Numbered from the stretch's first letter, positions 45,990 through 56,605 are shown. The stretch: DNA of 64,000 nucleotides from Rhizomys pruinosus (GCA_009823505.1 VZQC01000265.1:3374503-3438502), one strand, 5' to 3'. The notes: generated by a model from the letters alone, not told the origin. Program-made: numbers and translations.

Positions 45990-46975
45990 TTAACAGGAAG
46001 AAATGTAGTTCGTGGATCAACATCTCATCTAACAATTATGTCTATAACAAGTAAAAACTTACTCCATAACATATGCGACTTAAAATACCTATATATCTAA
46101 ATTGCTTGTGCTCCATTAGATAGGATAGAAAGGTTATTCCTGGAGTCAGCCCATGAAAGGAAACAGCCAGAATTGACAGAATCCAAGACAACAGCCAGAG
46201 AGAGTGGACTGTTCTGCTTCTCATCCACTTGTGCCCCTTTTCTAAGCCCAGGGAATATCTGTGGAAGAGGGGGCGGGTAGAATTAAGGGTACATGCGATT
46301 GGGGTAGAAGGGTGAAACTCAGAATGTAGTCTGGACCCTCATTGATTAACCTGATTGAACATACAACCCTCACCCCCGCTGGAAGGTGGGGCTGCTGGGG
46401 TGTTTGGGCACAACAGCCTGCAAATTGGTTTTAATAAGGATGCTTGTACTCTGGATTATCACTTATAGCTAAAAAATGCATTTTTTAGCTATAGTGATAA
46501 TCCATGAGTACAAGCATCTTGATGTAAAACCAATTGCAGCGTTGTGCCCAAACCCACAGCCAGTCCCACCTTCCAGCGGGGGTGATGGGATTGTATGTTC
46601 AATCAAGTTAATCAATGAGGGTCCAGCTACATTCTGGTAGTTTCACTTCTACCCCAATCTGTAGCCCTTACATTCTACCCGCCCCCTCTTCCACAGATTT
46701 CCCTAGGGCTTAGAAAAGGGCACAAGTGGATGAGAAGCAGAACAGTCCTACTCTCTCTGAGCTGTTGTCTTGGATTCTGGTCAATTCTGGCTGTTTCCTT
46801 TCATTGGGCTGACGGTCCAGGAATAACCTTTCGATCCTTCTAATGAGCACAAGCAATTAGATATATAGGTATTTAAGCAGATCATATAGTTATGGGTAAG
46901 TTTACTGTTATAGACATATATTGTTAGATGAGATGTTGATCCACGAACTACATTTCTTCCTGTTAAATGGGGTTG
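45990..46975. repeat. Large palindrome, two arms of about 490 bp
   Basis: Arm 1 (45990-46478) is the reverse complement of arm 2 (46479-46975) with essentially no spacer; the centre is 'aaaaaatgcatttttt' at 46471-46486. Both arms begin or end with 'ttaacaggaagaaatgtagt' or its complement. Arm differences are mainly one- or two-base insertions and deletions scattered evenly. Confidence 0.95.
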
Positions 46976-47189
46976 CTCTCCAACTGTAAATTGGAGACAA
47001 CTATTATAGAGGTAATCTCTTATAAAACTGGTAAAACTGCCTTCTTTAATTGACTAATAGACATAGAACTGTGAAAAGGATTACTCTCTGTTCAGAACCA
47101 AATATAACACTAAAGTCCTTAAACTATGCGCTTAAGCAAAATATATCAATACAGGAGCTCTGACATCAGTAATGGATTATTCCACCATG

Positions 47190-47740
47190 GTGTATTGTAT
47201 TGTATTGTATTATATTGTATTGTGTTATATGGTTCAGTTCAGATGTCTCTCTGCTTATTCTTTGTCCAGTTGACCTTTCTAATGGTCTCAGTGGGGTATT
47301 GAAATCCCCCACTATTAGTGTGCTGGTATTAATCTGTGCCTTGAGGTCCTGGAGAATTGTATTTATAAAGTATGGTGCACCAGAGTTTGGCACATATATA
47401 TTCATGATTGTGAAATCTTCATGGTTAAATGGTCCTTTGATAAGGATGTAATGGTCCTCTTTTTTTCTTCTGATTAGTTTTATCATGAGGTCTATTTTGT
47501 CTGATAGTAGAATAGCAACTCCTGCTTGCTTTTTTTGGTACCATTTGCTTGGAATATTTTTTCCATCCTTTCACTTTAAGTTGGTGCCTATTCTAGAGGG
47601 TGAGATGGGTTTCTTGTAGGCAGCATATAGCTGGGTTCTGTTTCCTAATCCAATCTCTCAGTCTATGTCTTTTGATTGGGGAGTTCAGCCCATGAATATT
47701 TAAGGTTATTATTGAGAGACGTGTGCTGCTTCCTTTTCCC
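47190..47740 (-). pseudogene. L1 ORF2 endonuclease fragment
   Basis: Minus-strand translation from about 47700 gives 'NIHGLNSPIKRHR', the start of the L1 endonuclease, and 47486-47190 gives 'KKEDHYILIKGPFNHEDF' and 'TLIVGDFNTPL'. The latter, VGDFN, is the endonuclease motif around the catalytic Asp. The domain is cut at 47190 by the retroposon insertion and does not continue in frame. Confidence 0.9.
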
Positions 47741-47769
47741 TTATTTTCTGTTTGCATTCTTGGTCTAGG

Positions 47770-48890
47770 TTTGTATTTCGGCAGTTATACTTTTATTCAT
47801 TACTCTCTCTAGCTGCTTGGGGATAGCTACTTTTTTCTCTGACCTTTGAACTTCTTTGAGTATTTTCTGAAGTGTTGGTTTTCTAGACATGAATTCTTTC
47901 ATCTTGCTTATGTCATGAAAGATTTTTCTTTCTCCTTCAACTATAATTGACATTTATGCTGGGTGTGGTAATCTGGGTTGGCATCTATAGTCATTTAGTA
48001 CTGGGACTATTTTGATCCACGTTCTTCTGGCTTTCATCATTTATGAGTCAGCAATGAAAAGTCAGCTGTAATTCTTATGGGTTTCCTTTTATATGTAACT
48101 TCTTGTTTTTATCTTATGACCTTCAGTAATTTGTCTTTGTTTTGAGAGTCTAGTGTTTTAACTATGATATGGCATAGGGTATTCCTTTTCTGATCTTGTC
48201 TATTTGGTGTTCTAAGTGCTTCTTGTATTTGTATGGTGTGGTGGTTTGAATGAGTGTCCCCCATAGGCTTTAAGTATTCAGACATTTGTCTCCAGTTGGT
48301 GGCACTGTTCTTGGAGGTCTTAGAAGGTGTGGCCATGCTAGAGGAAGTACGTTATTGGGGGCAGGCTTAGGGAGTTTAACAAGCCTTGAGGTCTCCAGTC
48401 ACTCTCTCTGCTTCCTGTGCTCATTGCAAGATGTGACCCTTGGCTTGCTGCTCCAGCCCTGGCCGCCATGCCTCCAACCACAATGGACTCTAATTCCTTG
48501 GAACTGTCAATCGTAAGCTCAAATAAACTCTTCCTTTTATAAGTTCCTTTGGTCATGGTGTTTTATCACAGCAACAGAAAAGTGACTAATACATATGGGT
48601 TTGTCATTTTTCAGTTTGGGAAATTTTTCTTCTATTATTCTGTTGAAAATCTGATTATATCTTTGTCCTGGGACTCTTCCCCTTCCTCTATCCCTGTGAT
48701 GCAAAAGTTTGATCTTTTCATAGTGTCCCATGTTTCCTGATTGTCCCATTCTTGTGATTTTTAAAAATCTTTTCATACTCTTTGTTTGAGCATTGTAGTT
48801 CTTCCACCTTGTCTTCCAATATTGATATTCTACTTTCTCCTTCATGCAGTCCATTACTGAGGCTTTCTCGCTAGGGAGGTTTTTGTAAGA
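47770..48890 (-). pseudogene. L1 ORF1 remnant split by an LTR
   Basis: ORF1 encodes the RNA-binding chaperone of L1. The minus strand gives 'FNRIIEEKFPKLKNDKPI' before the LTR (48700-48610), 'EALRTPNRQDQKRNTLCHII' after it (48230-48130), and the C-terminal 'RKIFHDISKMKEF' near 47920. Order and spacing match the RRM and C-terminal domains. The reading frame is interrupted by the 357-bp LTR (48237-48593) and by frame changes between pieces. Confidence 0.88.
48237..48593 (+). mobile_element. Solo MaLR-type LTR in L1 ORF1, perfect 5-bp TSD
   Basis: TGTGGTGG...TAATACA, 357 bp, with 'caaataaactcttcctttta' (AATAAA) near the end. Flanked by 'tatgg' at 48232-48236 and 48594-48598. The 5-bp duplication is that of ERVL/MaLR integration. 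Its insertion postdates the L1. Confidence 0.92.
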
Positions 48891-49215
48891 TGACAGTCTC
48901 ACCACCATGGTTGAGAGTTGACAAAAGAAATGGGCAGGGTTTGTAATGCAGCCTCTAAGCATGGCTGGGAGGGGTCAGAAAGGTATAGACATTCACAGAT
49001 ACATATTTTCTCCTTGGTTAGGGAGTGCAACTCTGGAGATGCATTCAACCTGGCATTTTGTAGCATGGTTTCATAGATAAGGAGACTCAGGTTCTCAGAA
49101 GTGAAATAAATATGATCAAGTGCACATGGCTAGAAATATGATTTGGAATTTGAGCCAAAATCTACTTAACTCCCAAGATCCTTTGTTTTCCCACAGAGAA
49201 GATTCTGTTAGACTC
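48891..49215. other. Unique sequence
   Basis: Nothing recognised; leads into the duplicated unit. Confidence 0.4.
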
Positions 49216-50228
49216 ACAAGAGGTTCTGTGAGTATGAAGCATAGCAGAGGAGTATGGATTGGGAGGAGAGGGGGAAAAGGAACTGAACAAAGCAAAGGCC
49301 TTAAGGAGGCCAGGAATTAAGTGAACAAAGGACAACACATGATAGGAGAAGGTAGAGAAGGAGTCCTGGCAGACCGACTGGAGGATTCAGGGCAGAGGAG
49401 TGATGGTGATCACTGAGAAGCCTGCGGAGTGATTTGAGAAGAAAATGATGGTGCTTTGACAAGGGCATTAATCACAGAGATGGGGAGAGATAGACTAGGT
49501 ATGAGACATTATTTAAGTTGGGAAGACATCATTTGACCATGGATTGAGTGTGCTAGGTGAGGAGATGCACATCTTTGGTGTGGGAATTAGAGGAATCAGA
49601 AAACAAAGAAGGGCTTGGGCCAAAAAAGCCAAACTTGAATGTGTGTGTGTGTGTGTATGTGTGTGTGTGTGTATGTGTGTGTGTATGTGTGTGTATGTGT
49701 GTGTATGTGTGTGTATGTGTGTGTGTATGTGTGTGTATGTGTGTGTATGTGTGTGTATGTGTGTGTGTATGTGTGTGTGTATGTGTGTGTATGTGTATAC
49801 AAGAGGTTCTGTGAGTATGAAGCATAGCAGAGGAGTATGGATTGGGAGGAGAGGGGGAAAAAAGGAAACGAACAAAGCAAAGGCCTTAAGGAGGCCAGGA
49901 ATTAAGTGAACAAAGGACAACACATGATAGGAGAAGGTTAGAGAAGGAGTCCTGGCAGACCGACTGGAGGATTCAGGGGCAGAGAGTGATGGTGATCACT
50001 GAGAAGCCTGCGGAGTGATTTGAGAAGAAAATGATGGTGCTTTGACAAGGGCATTAATCACAGAGATGGGGAGAGATAGACTAGGTATGAGACATTATTT
50101 AAGTTGGGAAGACATCATTTGACCATGGATTGAGTGTGCTAGGTGAGGAGATGCACATCTTTGGTGTGGGAATTAGAGGGAATCAGAAAACAAAGAAGGG
50201 CTTGGGCCAAAAAAGCCAAACTTGAATG
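49216..50228. repeat. 583-bp tandem duplication, two units
   Basis: 'acaagaggttctgtgagtat' at 49216 recurs at 49799 and the two units stay collinear to 'ggccaaaaaagccaaacttg' before a TG array in each case. The second unit has extra single bases (for example 'gggggaaaaaagg' for 'gggggaaaagg', 'ggttagagaagg' for 'ggtagagaagg'). Frames of 85-140 codons here are TG-array artefacts. Confidence 0.93.
49639..49797. repeat. (TG)n array with TATG interruptions
   Basis: About 160 bp of regular TGTGTGTATG-type repeats. Confidence 0.98.
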
Positions 50229-50694
50229 TGTGTGTGTGTGTGTATGTGTGTGTGTGTGTATTGTGTGTGTATGTGTGTATGTGTGTGTATGTGTGTGTAT
50301 GTGTGTTGTGTTTGTGGTGGTGTGTATGTGTGTGTATGTGTGTGTGTATGTGTGTGTTTGTGTGTGTATGTGTGTGTGTAATGTGTTGGTCGTGTGTATG
50401 TGTGTTGTGTGTTGTGTCTTGTGTGTACTTGTGTGTGTATGTGTGTTGTATGTGTGTGTCGTTATGTTGTGTGTATGTGTGTGTTGTGTGTGTGTGTATG
50501 GTGTGTGTATGTGTGTGTGTATGTGTGTGTATGTGTGTGTATGTGTGTGTGATGTGTGTAGTGTGTGTTGTTGTGTGTGTTGTGTGTGTTTATGTGTGTG
50601 TATATGTTGTGTGTATGTGTGTGTGTGTATGTGTGTTGATGTCTTTTTGTGTGTTGTGTTTTGTGTGTGTTGTGTGTGTGTGTGTGTGTGTGTG
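50227..50694. repeat. Irregular (TG)n array, about 470 bp
   Basis: Same position in the second unit but three times longer and full of odd breaks ('gtgttgtgtttgtggtggtg', 'gttggtcgtgtg', 'gtcttgtgtgtactt'). The irregularity contrasts with the clean first array and looks like uncorrected read error. Confidence 0.95.
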
Positions 50695-50813
50695 TTGCTG
50701 GGTTTTAATACGAACAGGCTCTGCCTCCAGCCACACACCTAGACTGACAGACATGAAGTCACTTCTTAACACCTGTCCTATTCAAAGGATTGGTCTTAAA
50801 GGTCTTGGTTAGA

Positions 50814-51049
50814 GGGGGTTGGAGAGATAGCCTAGTGGTTAAGAGCACAGACTGCTCTTGCAGAGGACCCGGGTTTGATCCACAGCACCCACATGGCAAA
50901 CGAAATGACTGTCTGTAACTCCAAATTCCAGGAGAACTCCAGTTCCAGGGGAATCTGACCCTTCTTTAACTCAGGGCATTGCAACATGGGTCTGCACCAA
51001 TCTTAAGCAGAAGTACACTCAAACAATACAAAAATAAATTTAAAAAATT
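50814..51049 (+). mobile_element. B2/B3-family SINE with internal duplication
   Basis: 'ggttggagagatagcctagt', 'gcacagactgctcttgcaga', then 'aactccaaattccaggagaa' followed by 'ctccagttccagggg', the same roughly 17-bp duplication as at 42125-42372. Tail 'aaaaataaatttaaaa'. Repeated at 53200-53436. Confidence 0.93.
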
Positions 51050-51757
51050 GTCTTGGTTGGGATTGCATTAAATCTGTATACAAGTTTAGGTAGAATGGAC
51101 ATTTTTACTATATTTCTTCCCAATCCATGAGCATGGGAGCGTTTGTCCATCTTCTGATTGTCTTCTTCAATTTTCCTTCTTCAGAGGTTTAAAATTTTTG
51201 TTGTAGAGGTCCTTGGTGTCTTTGTTAGGTTTGTTCCTAGGTATTTTTATTGTTTTTTTGAGGCTATTGTGAGTGGGAAGGTCTCCTTGTATTCCTTTTC
51301 TAGTTGCCTACAGTTGTGTGAGAATGCTACTGATTTTTCTCGGTTTATTTGTATCCTGCCACATTACTGAAGCTCCTAATCGTTTCTAGGAGTTTCTTGG
51401 TGGAGTTCTTAGCATCCCTTAAGTAGACAATCATATCATCAGCACAAAAGGGATAGCTTGACTTCCTCTTCCTATTCCGAATCCTTTAATTTCCTTTTCT
51501 TGCCTTATTGCCTAGCAAGGGATTCAACACTATGTTTGAAAAGAGGGTGACAGGGGACAGCCTTGCCGAGTTCCTACCCTCAAGGGGAATGCTTCTATCT
51601 TCCCCATTTAGGATGTATTGAGCTTTGGGTTTCCTGATATGGCTTGATTACATTAGGTGATGATCCCTCCAATCCAATCCCTTTAGGATTTAAACATGAA
51701 CGGATGCTGGATTTTGTCAAGGCTTTTTCCCGGTCAATTGAGATGATGGTGTGGTTT
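51050..51757 (-). pseudogene. L1 ORF2 reverse-transcriptase fragment, noisy
   Basis: Collinear with the L1 reverse-transcriptase region. On the minus strand, 51451-51427 encodes the catalytic box ADDMIV. Many single-base losses break the frame. The segment is repeated at 53437-54155, where the catalytic box itself carries an indel. Confidence 0.85.
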
Positions 51758-52800
51758 TTTGTATGGGAACGCACTTACAAGATATAGATGGTCTCTGGCA
51801 ACGCCAGAGAGTTTACCAAAGGCCACTGAAGCAAATATGTTCTCCTTGAGTCAGAAAGACTCCAACCCTCAGCACCGACACCTTCATCTGCCGAAAAAGT
51901 TGTGCAGCAGTGCAGCCATATGCTGTTATCCCAAACTCAATTGGCTATTAGCTCTTCCTTGGGGAGGAATAACCCACGGCTGATGCCCACAGCTTACATC
52001 CTATAAAGGTTAGGAGACGTTATAAAGCCACACGAGCCCTGTCATACTTAACAGAAGAAAATGATTCTGGATTAACATACCATCCAAACCTTCTGTGTCT
52101 ATAACAAAGGTAACCTACCATAAAAATTAGTACTGTTTAAATCCTATATATCTAATTGCTTGTGCTTCATTTGTAGGATTGAAGGCATATGTTTATCTGT
52201 TTAAGTACCTATGTATCTAATTGCATGTGCTCATTAGTAGGATTGAAAGGTTATGCCTGGCAAGCTGGCAGCCCATGAAAGAAAACAAGCCAGAATGACT
52301 AGAGACCAAGAAACAACAGCTCCAGAGAAAGTAGATGTTTTTCTTCTCATCCACCAGTGCCCTTTTTCTAAGCCTAGGGAACAATCTGTGGAAGAGGGGG
52401 CGTGGTAGAATGTAAGGGCTACGATTGGGGTGAATGATGTGAAACTACAAACATATAGACGGACACTCATTTGATCAACTTGATTGAACATACAAGCCCA
52501 CCCCCCACTGCTGGATGGTGGGACCATTGAGCTGTGTGAGTTTGGGCACAACTGCTCAGAAATTGTTTTACATGAAGGATGCTTGTACTCACAGACTCTC
52601 ACCTACTGTTTAAAAAAAAAAAGGAAAAAAAAAACAAAACAAAACAGAGAAAGACGCAGGAAAAGTATGGCAAATGCATGATCTGGGATGGGTTAGGGGT
52701 GGGGGGGGGGACGGGAAGGGGATATTGCCTGAACTGAATTGGAAACTATGTATGAAATTACCAAACTCAAAAAAATTAAAATTAATAATAAAAAAAAAAA
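51758..52800 (+). mobile_element. Unclassified retroposon family, copy 3, with L1-type tail
   Basis: Sense orientation. Contains 'ggtctctggcaacgccagag', 'ggctattagctcttccttgg', 'gtggaagagggggcgtggta' and 'gaaggatgcttgtactcaca', the reverse of 61740-60970. Then comes an A-rich linker (52610-52650) and an L1-type 3' UTR with 'gcaaatgcatgatctggga', G-run, 'tgcctgaactgaattgg' and a final A-tail at 52790-52800. No reading frame. Confidence 0.8.
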
Positions 52801-52878
52801 TAACAAAGTCTTGGTTAAGAAAGTACCCCACACCTGCTTTATGGGTAAATAAAGATATATACTATATTATATACTATC

Positions 52879-52879
52879 N
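52879..52879. other. Single N before a repeated block
   Basis: Followed at once by a TG array and then by a second copy of the preceding 2.1-kb block. A gap placeholder between two overlapping contig ends fits. Confidence 0.85.
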
Positions 52880-52885
52880 GTCTGG

Positions 52886-53080
52886 GTGTGTGTGTAGTGT
52901 GTGTGTATGTGTGTGTGTATGTGTGTGTGTTGTGTGTGTATGTGTGTGTGCATTGTGTGTGTGTATGTGTGTGTGTATGTGTGTGTATATGTGTGTGTAT
53001 GTGTGTGTGTGTATGTGTGTGTGTGTATGTGTATGTGTGTGTGTTTGTGTGTGTGTGTATGTGTGTGTGTGTGTGTGTGT
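52886..53080. repeat. (TG)n array
   Basis: About 195 bp of TG with TATG steps; precedes 'ttgctgggttta' just as the array at 50227-50694 does. Confidence 0.97.
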
Positions 53081-53199
53081 GTTGCTGGGTTTACAGACAC
53101 AGGCTCTGCCTCCAGCCACACACCTAGACTGACAGACATGAAGTCACTTCTTAACACCTGTCCTATTCAAAGGATTGGTCTTAAAGGTCTTGGTTAGAG

Positions 53200-53436
53200 G
53201 GGGTTGGAGAGATAGCCTAGTGGTTAAGAGCACAGACTGCTCTTGCAGAGGACCCGGGTTTGATCCACAGCACCCACATGGCAACTGAAAACTGTCTGTA
53301 ACTCCAATTCCAGGAGAACTCCAGTTCCAGGGGATCTGAGACCCTTTTTAACTCATGGCATTGCAACATGGCGTGCACAAACTGTACATTCAGGACAGTA
53401 CACTCAACAATACCAAAAATAAATTTTAAAAAATTG
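53200..53436 (+). mobile_element. B2/B3-family SINE (duplicate of 50814-51049)
   Basis: Same head, internal duplication ('aactccaattccaggagaac' then 'tccagttccagggg') and tail as the first copy. Confidence 0.93.
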
Positions 53437-54155
53437 TCTTGGTTGGGATTGCATTAAATCTGTATACAAGTTTAGGTAGAATGGACATTTTTACTATATT
53501 TCTTTCCCAATCCATGAGCATGGGAGGTTTGTCCATCTTCTGATTGTCTTCTTCAATTTCCTTCTTCAGAGGTTTAAAATTTTTGTTGTAGAGGTCCTTG
53601 GTGTCTTTGTGTTAGGTTTGTTCCTAGGTATTTTTATTTTTTTGAGGCTATTGTGAGTGGGAAGGTCTCCTTGTATTCCTTCTTCAGTTGCCTACAGTTG
53701 GTTGAGAAAGGCTACTGATTTTTCTAGGTTTATTTGTATCCTGCCACATTACTGAGCTCCTAATCGTTTCTAGGAGGATTTCTTGGTGGAGTTCTTAGCA
53801 TCCCTTAATAGACAATCATATCATCAAGCAAAAGGGATAGCTTGACTTCCTCTTTTCCTATTCGAACTCCTTTAATTTTCCTTTTCTTGCCTTATTGCCC
53901 TAGCAAGGGATTCAACACTATGTTGAAAAGGAGAGGTGACAGGGGACAGCCTTGCCGAGTTCCTACCCTCTAAGGGGAAAGCTTCTATCGTTTCCCCATT
54001 TAGGATGTATTGACTTTGGTTTCCTGTATATGGCTTTGATTACATTAAGGTATGATCCCTCCAATCCAATTCCCTTAGGATTTAAACATGAACGATGCTG
54101 GATTTTGTCAAAGGCTTTTTCCGCGTCAATTGAGATGTGGTTTGGTTTTTTGTAT

Positions 54156-55034
54156 GAGACGCACTTCAATTAGTAAGTTGTCTCTGGAACGCCAGAGGTT
54201 ACCAAAGGCACTGAAGCAAATTATATGTCTTTGAGTCAAGACAAGATAAACATCAGACAAGTAAAATCATCTGGAGAAATTGTTGCAGCAGTGGCAGCCA
54301 TAGTCTGTATATCCCAAATCCTATTGGCTATTAGCTCTCTCTTGGGGGGAATAACCCACGGCTGATGCCACAAGCTTACATACTATAAGGTTAGGAGACG
54401 TTAACCACACCGACGGCCCCTGTCATACTTAACAGAAGAAAATGAATTCTGGATTAACATACCCTCCAAACATCTGTGTCTTAACAAGGTAAACTACCAT
54501 AAAAATTAGTACTGTTTAAATCTATATATCTAATTGCTTGTGCTTCATTTGTAGGATTCAAAGGCTATATTTATCTGTTTAAATACCTATGTATCTAATT
54601 GCATGTGCTCATTAGTAGGATTAAAGGTTATGCCTGGACAGCTGGCAGCCCATGAAAGAAAACAGCCAGGATTGACTAGAGACCAAGACAACAGCTCCAG
54701 AGAAAGTAGATTGTTTTGCTTCTCATCCACCATTCCCTTTTTCTAAGCCTAGGGAACACTCTGTGGAAGAGGGGGCGTGGTAGAATGTAAGGGCTACGAT
54801 TGGGGGTGAATGTGAAACTACCACAATATAGACAGGACACTATTTGATCAACTTGATTGAACATACAAGCCCCACCCCCCAGCTGGATGGTGGGACTTGA
54901 GCTGTGTGAGTTTGGGGACAACTGGTCGAAATTGATTTTACATGAGGATGCTTGTATCACAGACCTATACATACTGTTTAAAAAAAAAAAAAGGAAAAAA
55001 AAAACAAAACAAAACAGAGAAAGACGCAGAAAAC
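54156..55034 (+). mobile_element. Unclassified retroposon family, copy 4
   Basis: Collinear with 51758-52660; 'ggctattagctctctcttgg', 'gtggaagagggggcgtggta', 'gaggatgcttgtatcacaga', A-rich linker. Probably the same locus as copy 3 assembled twice. Confidence 0.8.
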
Positions 55035-55058
55035 TATATATATATATATATATATAAT
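55035..55058. repeat. (TA)n microsatellite
   Basis: About 11 TA units ending the duplicated block; unique sequence follows. Confidence 0.95.
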
Positions 55059-55940
55059 TCTCACTTTCACAGCTTGAGAATGAGAATATGAAATATCACC
55101 AGTGGCTATCATAACTTAATTGCAAGTTTCCCTTTCTTAAACATTGATTCAATTACAATGTCTTAAAATTGTCAGTGTGTGAATGATGCTAAGATACAGG
55201 TATGGTGTCTTTGGGAGACTTCTCCAAAAGTGATATATGTTTGATAAATCCAAGATGTATTGAAATCCTGGCAATTGCTTCTAGCTATTGAGAATTTGCA
55301 AGGTTTCCATGCAATATTTTATTGTAAAAATAATAATAATTGTTGCTAATTTGTGTCAAGAACTAGCTTAAGGTTTTAGATTATCCTTGTTTAAGATGGA
55401 AAGGAACAGACATCTTCAGCAACTCTTGGAAGTTGAATAATTGTCTCCAAAATAAACATGCAGGTTGGTGGATCAGAGAGATTAAGGAGCTTATCTAAGG
55501 TCATACTACAAATAGTGAGGTTAAAATTTAAACTCGTTCCCTATCTAGCTCCCAATTTATGTTCCCAATTATAAATAATTTGTAAATTAACATGCCTCTG
55601 TCAGCAAACTGGAAAGAAAGTGGCATTTACTGGTGCCTACTGCTTGCCAGTAAGGAACTTTATAGCCATTAGCTCCGAGTCCACTTCAAGGCATCACTTC
55701 ACTCCACTCTCAATGAAGAGCCCAGAACCAGCGTGGAGGCTGGACAGGAGACCCTGCCATGTCCAGTCCAGCACTGGAAGCCTGGTCATTCCCTGACAGA
55801 AACTTTCTACAGCACTTGGTGGACTGTGAAGTCTGCTTTAGCACCCAGTTAGTACCACTCACACACAGTCTTAGGGTGAGTCCAAACATGGCTATTGGTT
55901 TAACTAAAAACCATTAATAAGAGGACAGAGTATGGAGAAG
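55059..55940. other. Unique sequence with a MIR fragment
   Basis: MIR core at 55470-55550 ('gagattaaggagcttatcta', 'aggtcatactacaaatagtg'). The rest is not recognised. Confidence 0.5.
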
Positions 55941-55944
55941 AAAT

Positions 55945-56110
55945 GACTCAGGCTGTAATATCAGCTACTTGAGATGCTAAGGCTGGAGAGTCACAAGTTC
56001 AAGGTCTGACTAGCTCTATATCTATTCCCAGGCCAACCTGAGAGACTTAGCAAGACTCTATCTCAAAATAATAGGTTAAGAAAAGATATGAAAAAAAAAA
56101 GAAAAAAAAG
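55945..56110 (+). mobile_element. Old B1/B4-related SINE remnant
   Basis: 'ggctgtaatatcagctactt', 'gatgctaaggctggagagtc', 'aggccaacctgagagactta', 'gactctatctcaaaataa' and an A-rich end follow a 7SL-derived SINE layout. Confidence 0.6.
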
Positions 56111-56190
56111 ATATGGAGATTGAGGAGAGAAAGGGATGTAGATATCATATTTTATTATATATATATATGCCTAAAATTCTCAAAAATAAA

Positions 56191-56342
56191 GAACTTTTTT
56201 GTCTTTTGATACAGAGTCTCCCTGTAGCTCCAGCTGTCCTGGAATTCTCTATGTAGACCAGGCTGGCCTTGAACTCAGAGAGATCCACCTGCCTCTTCTG
56301 CCTAAGTGCTGGGATTAAAGGTGTGCTTCACCATACCCAGCA
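56191..56342 (-). mobile_element. B1 SINE
   Basis: Antisense B1: 'gatacagagtctccctgtag', 'gtagaccaggctggccttga', 'agtgctgggattaaaggtgt', 'caccatacccagc'. Confidence 0.95.
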
Positions 56343-56387
56343 GAACAAATTTATACAATATATTCTTCTTAGGGAAAATGGGGAGGG

Positions 56388-56465
56388 GGTGGATGAGACT
56401 GCATCTCAATGGTAGAGCAATTGCCTAACATGTAAGAGGCTCTGGTGTCAACCCTAGTTCCACAA
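56388..56465 (+). mobile_element. ID-like SINE
   Basis: 'ctgcatctcaatggtagagc', 'aattgcctaacatgtaagag' and 'tcaaccctagttccac' match the ID core derived from tRNA-Ala (box A 'tagctcagtggtagagc'). No tRNA fold is preserved. Confidence 0.75.
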
Positions 56466-56605
56466 AGGAGGAAGAGGAAAAGGGAGGAGTGAGAAGAGTA
56501 GGAGGAAGGAGGAACAGGTCAAGAAGGAGAATGGACATGGGACAGGAGGAGCGAGTTACAGGAGATGGAGTGAGGAGGAGGGAGGAAAGGGGAAGGAGAA
56601 AACAT
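56466..56605. repeat. Polypurine tract
   Basis: About 140 bp, more than 85% A or G on the plus strand, made of GGA/GAA steps. It follows the ID-like element and may have grown from its tail. Confidence 0.85.

Larger units (their letters stand above)
45781..47187 (-). mobile_element. Retroposon inserted in L1 with 15-bp TSD (copy 2 of unclassified family)
   Basis: The host L1 text 'tggtgtattgtattg' occurs at 45766-45780 and again at 47188-47202 and L1 resumes after it, so 45781-47187 is an insertion. Left to right: T-rich tail complement, antisense L1-type 3' UTR (to 45988), N, a sense arm (45990-46478), its inverted copy (46479-46975), then a sense segment (46976-47187) matching 61900-62110 reversed. 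Excluding the foldback arm, this is an antisense element with an inverted 5' end, as produced by twin priming. Confidence 0.8.
43630..48890 (-). mobile_element. LINE-1 (ORF1, ORF2, 3' UTR), internally deleted and invaded
   Basis: Right to left on the minus strand: ORF1 remnant (48890-48594, 48236-47770), start of ORF2 endonuclease (about 47740-47190), ORF2 reverse transcriptase (45765-44268), then 3' UTR (44266-43630). The 5' UTR is missing. A MaLR solo LTR (48237-48593) splits ORF1 and a second retroposon (45781-47187) splits ORF2. At the N (44267) the text jumps from mid reverse transcriptase to the 3' UTR, so well over 1 kb of ORF2 is missing at that point. Confidence 0.9.
53081..55034. 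repeat. Second copy of the 50695-52660 block
   Basis: Offset about 2,385 bp at the left end ('ggctctgcc' at 50717 and 53102) and about 2,370 at the right ('aagacgcag' at 52651 and 55021). It holds the same B2/B3 (53200-53436), L1 reverse transcriptase (53437-54155) and retroposon (54156-55034) in the same order. Differences are mostly one-base indels. It lacks the L1-type tail and ends in a TA run. Confidence 0.95.

Noticed and set aside
46440..46510. microRNA-type hairpin at the palindrome centre
   Set aside because: It is only the middle of a 490-bp foldback that is probably an assembly artefact.
50139..50742. 199-codon frames on both strands
   Set aside because: Open on both strands because the TG repeat has few stops; no gene signal.
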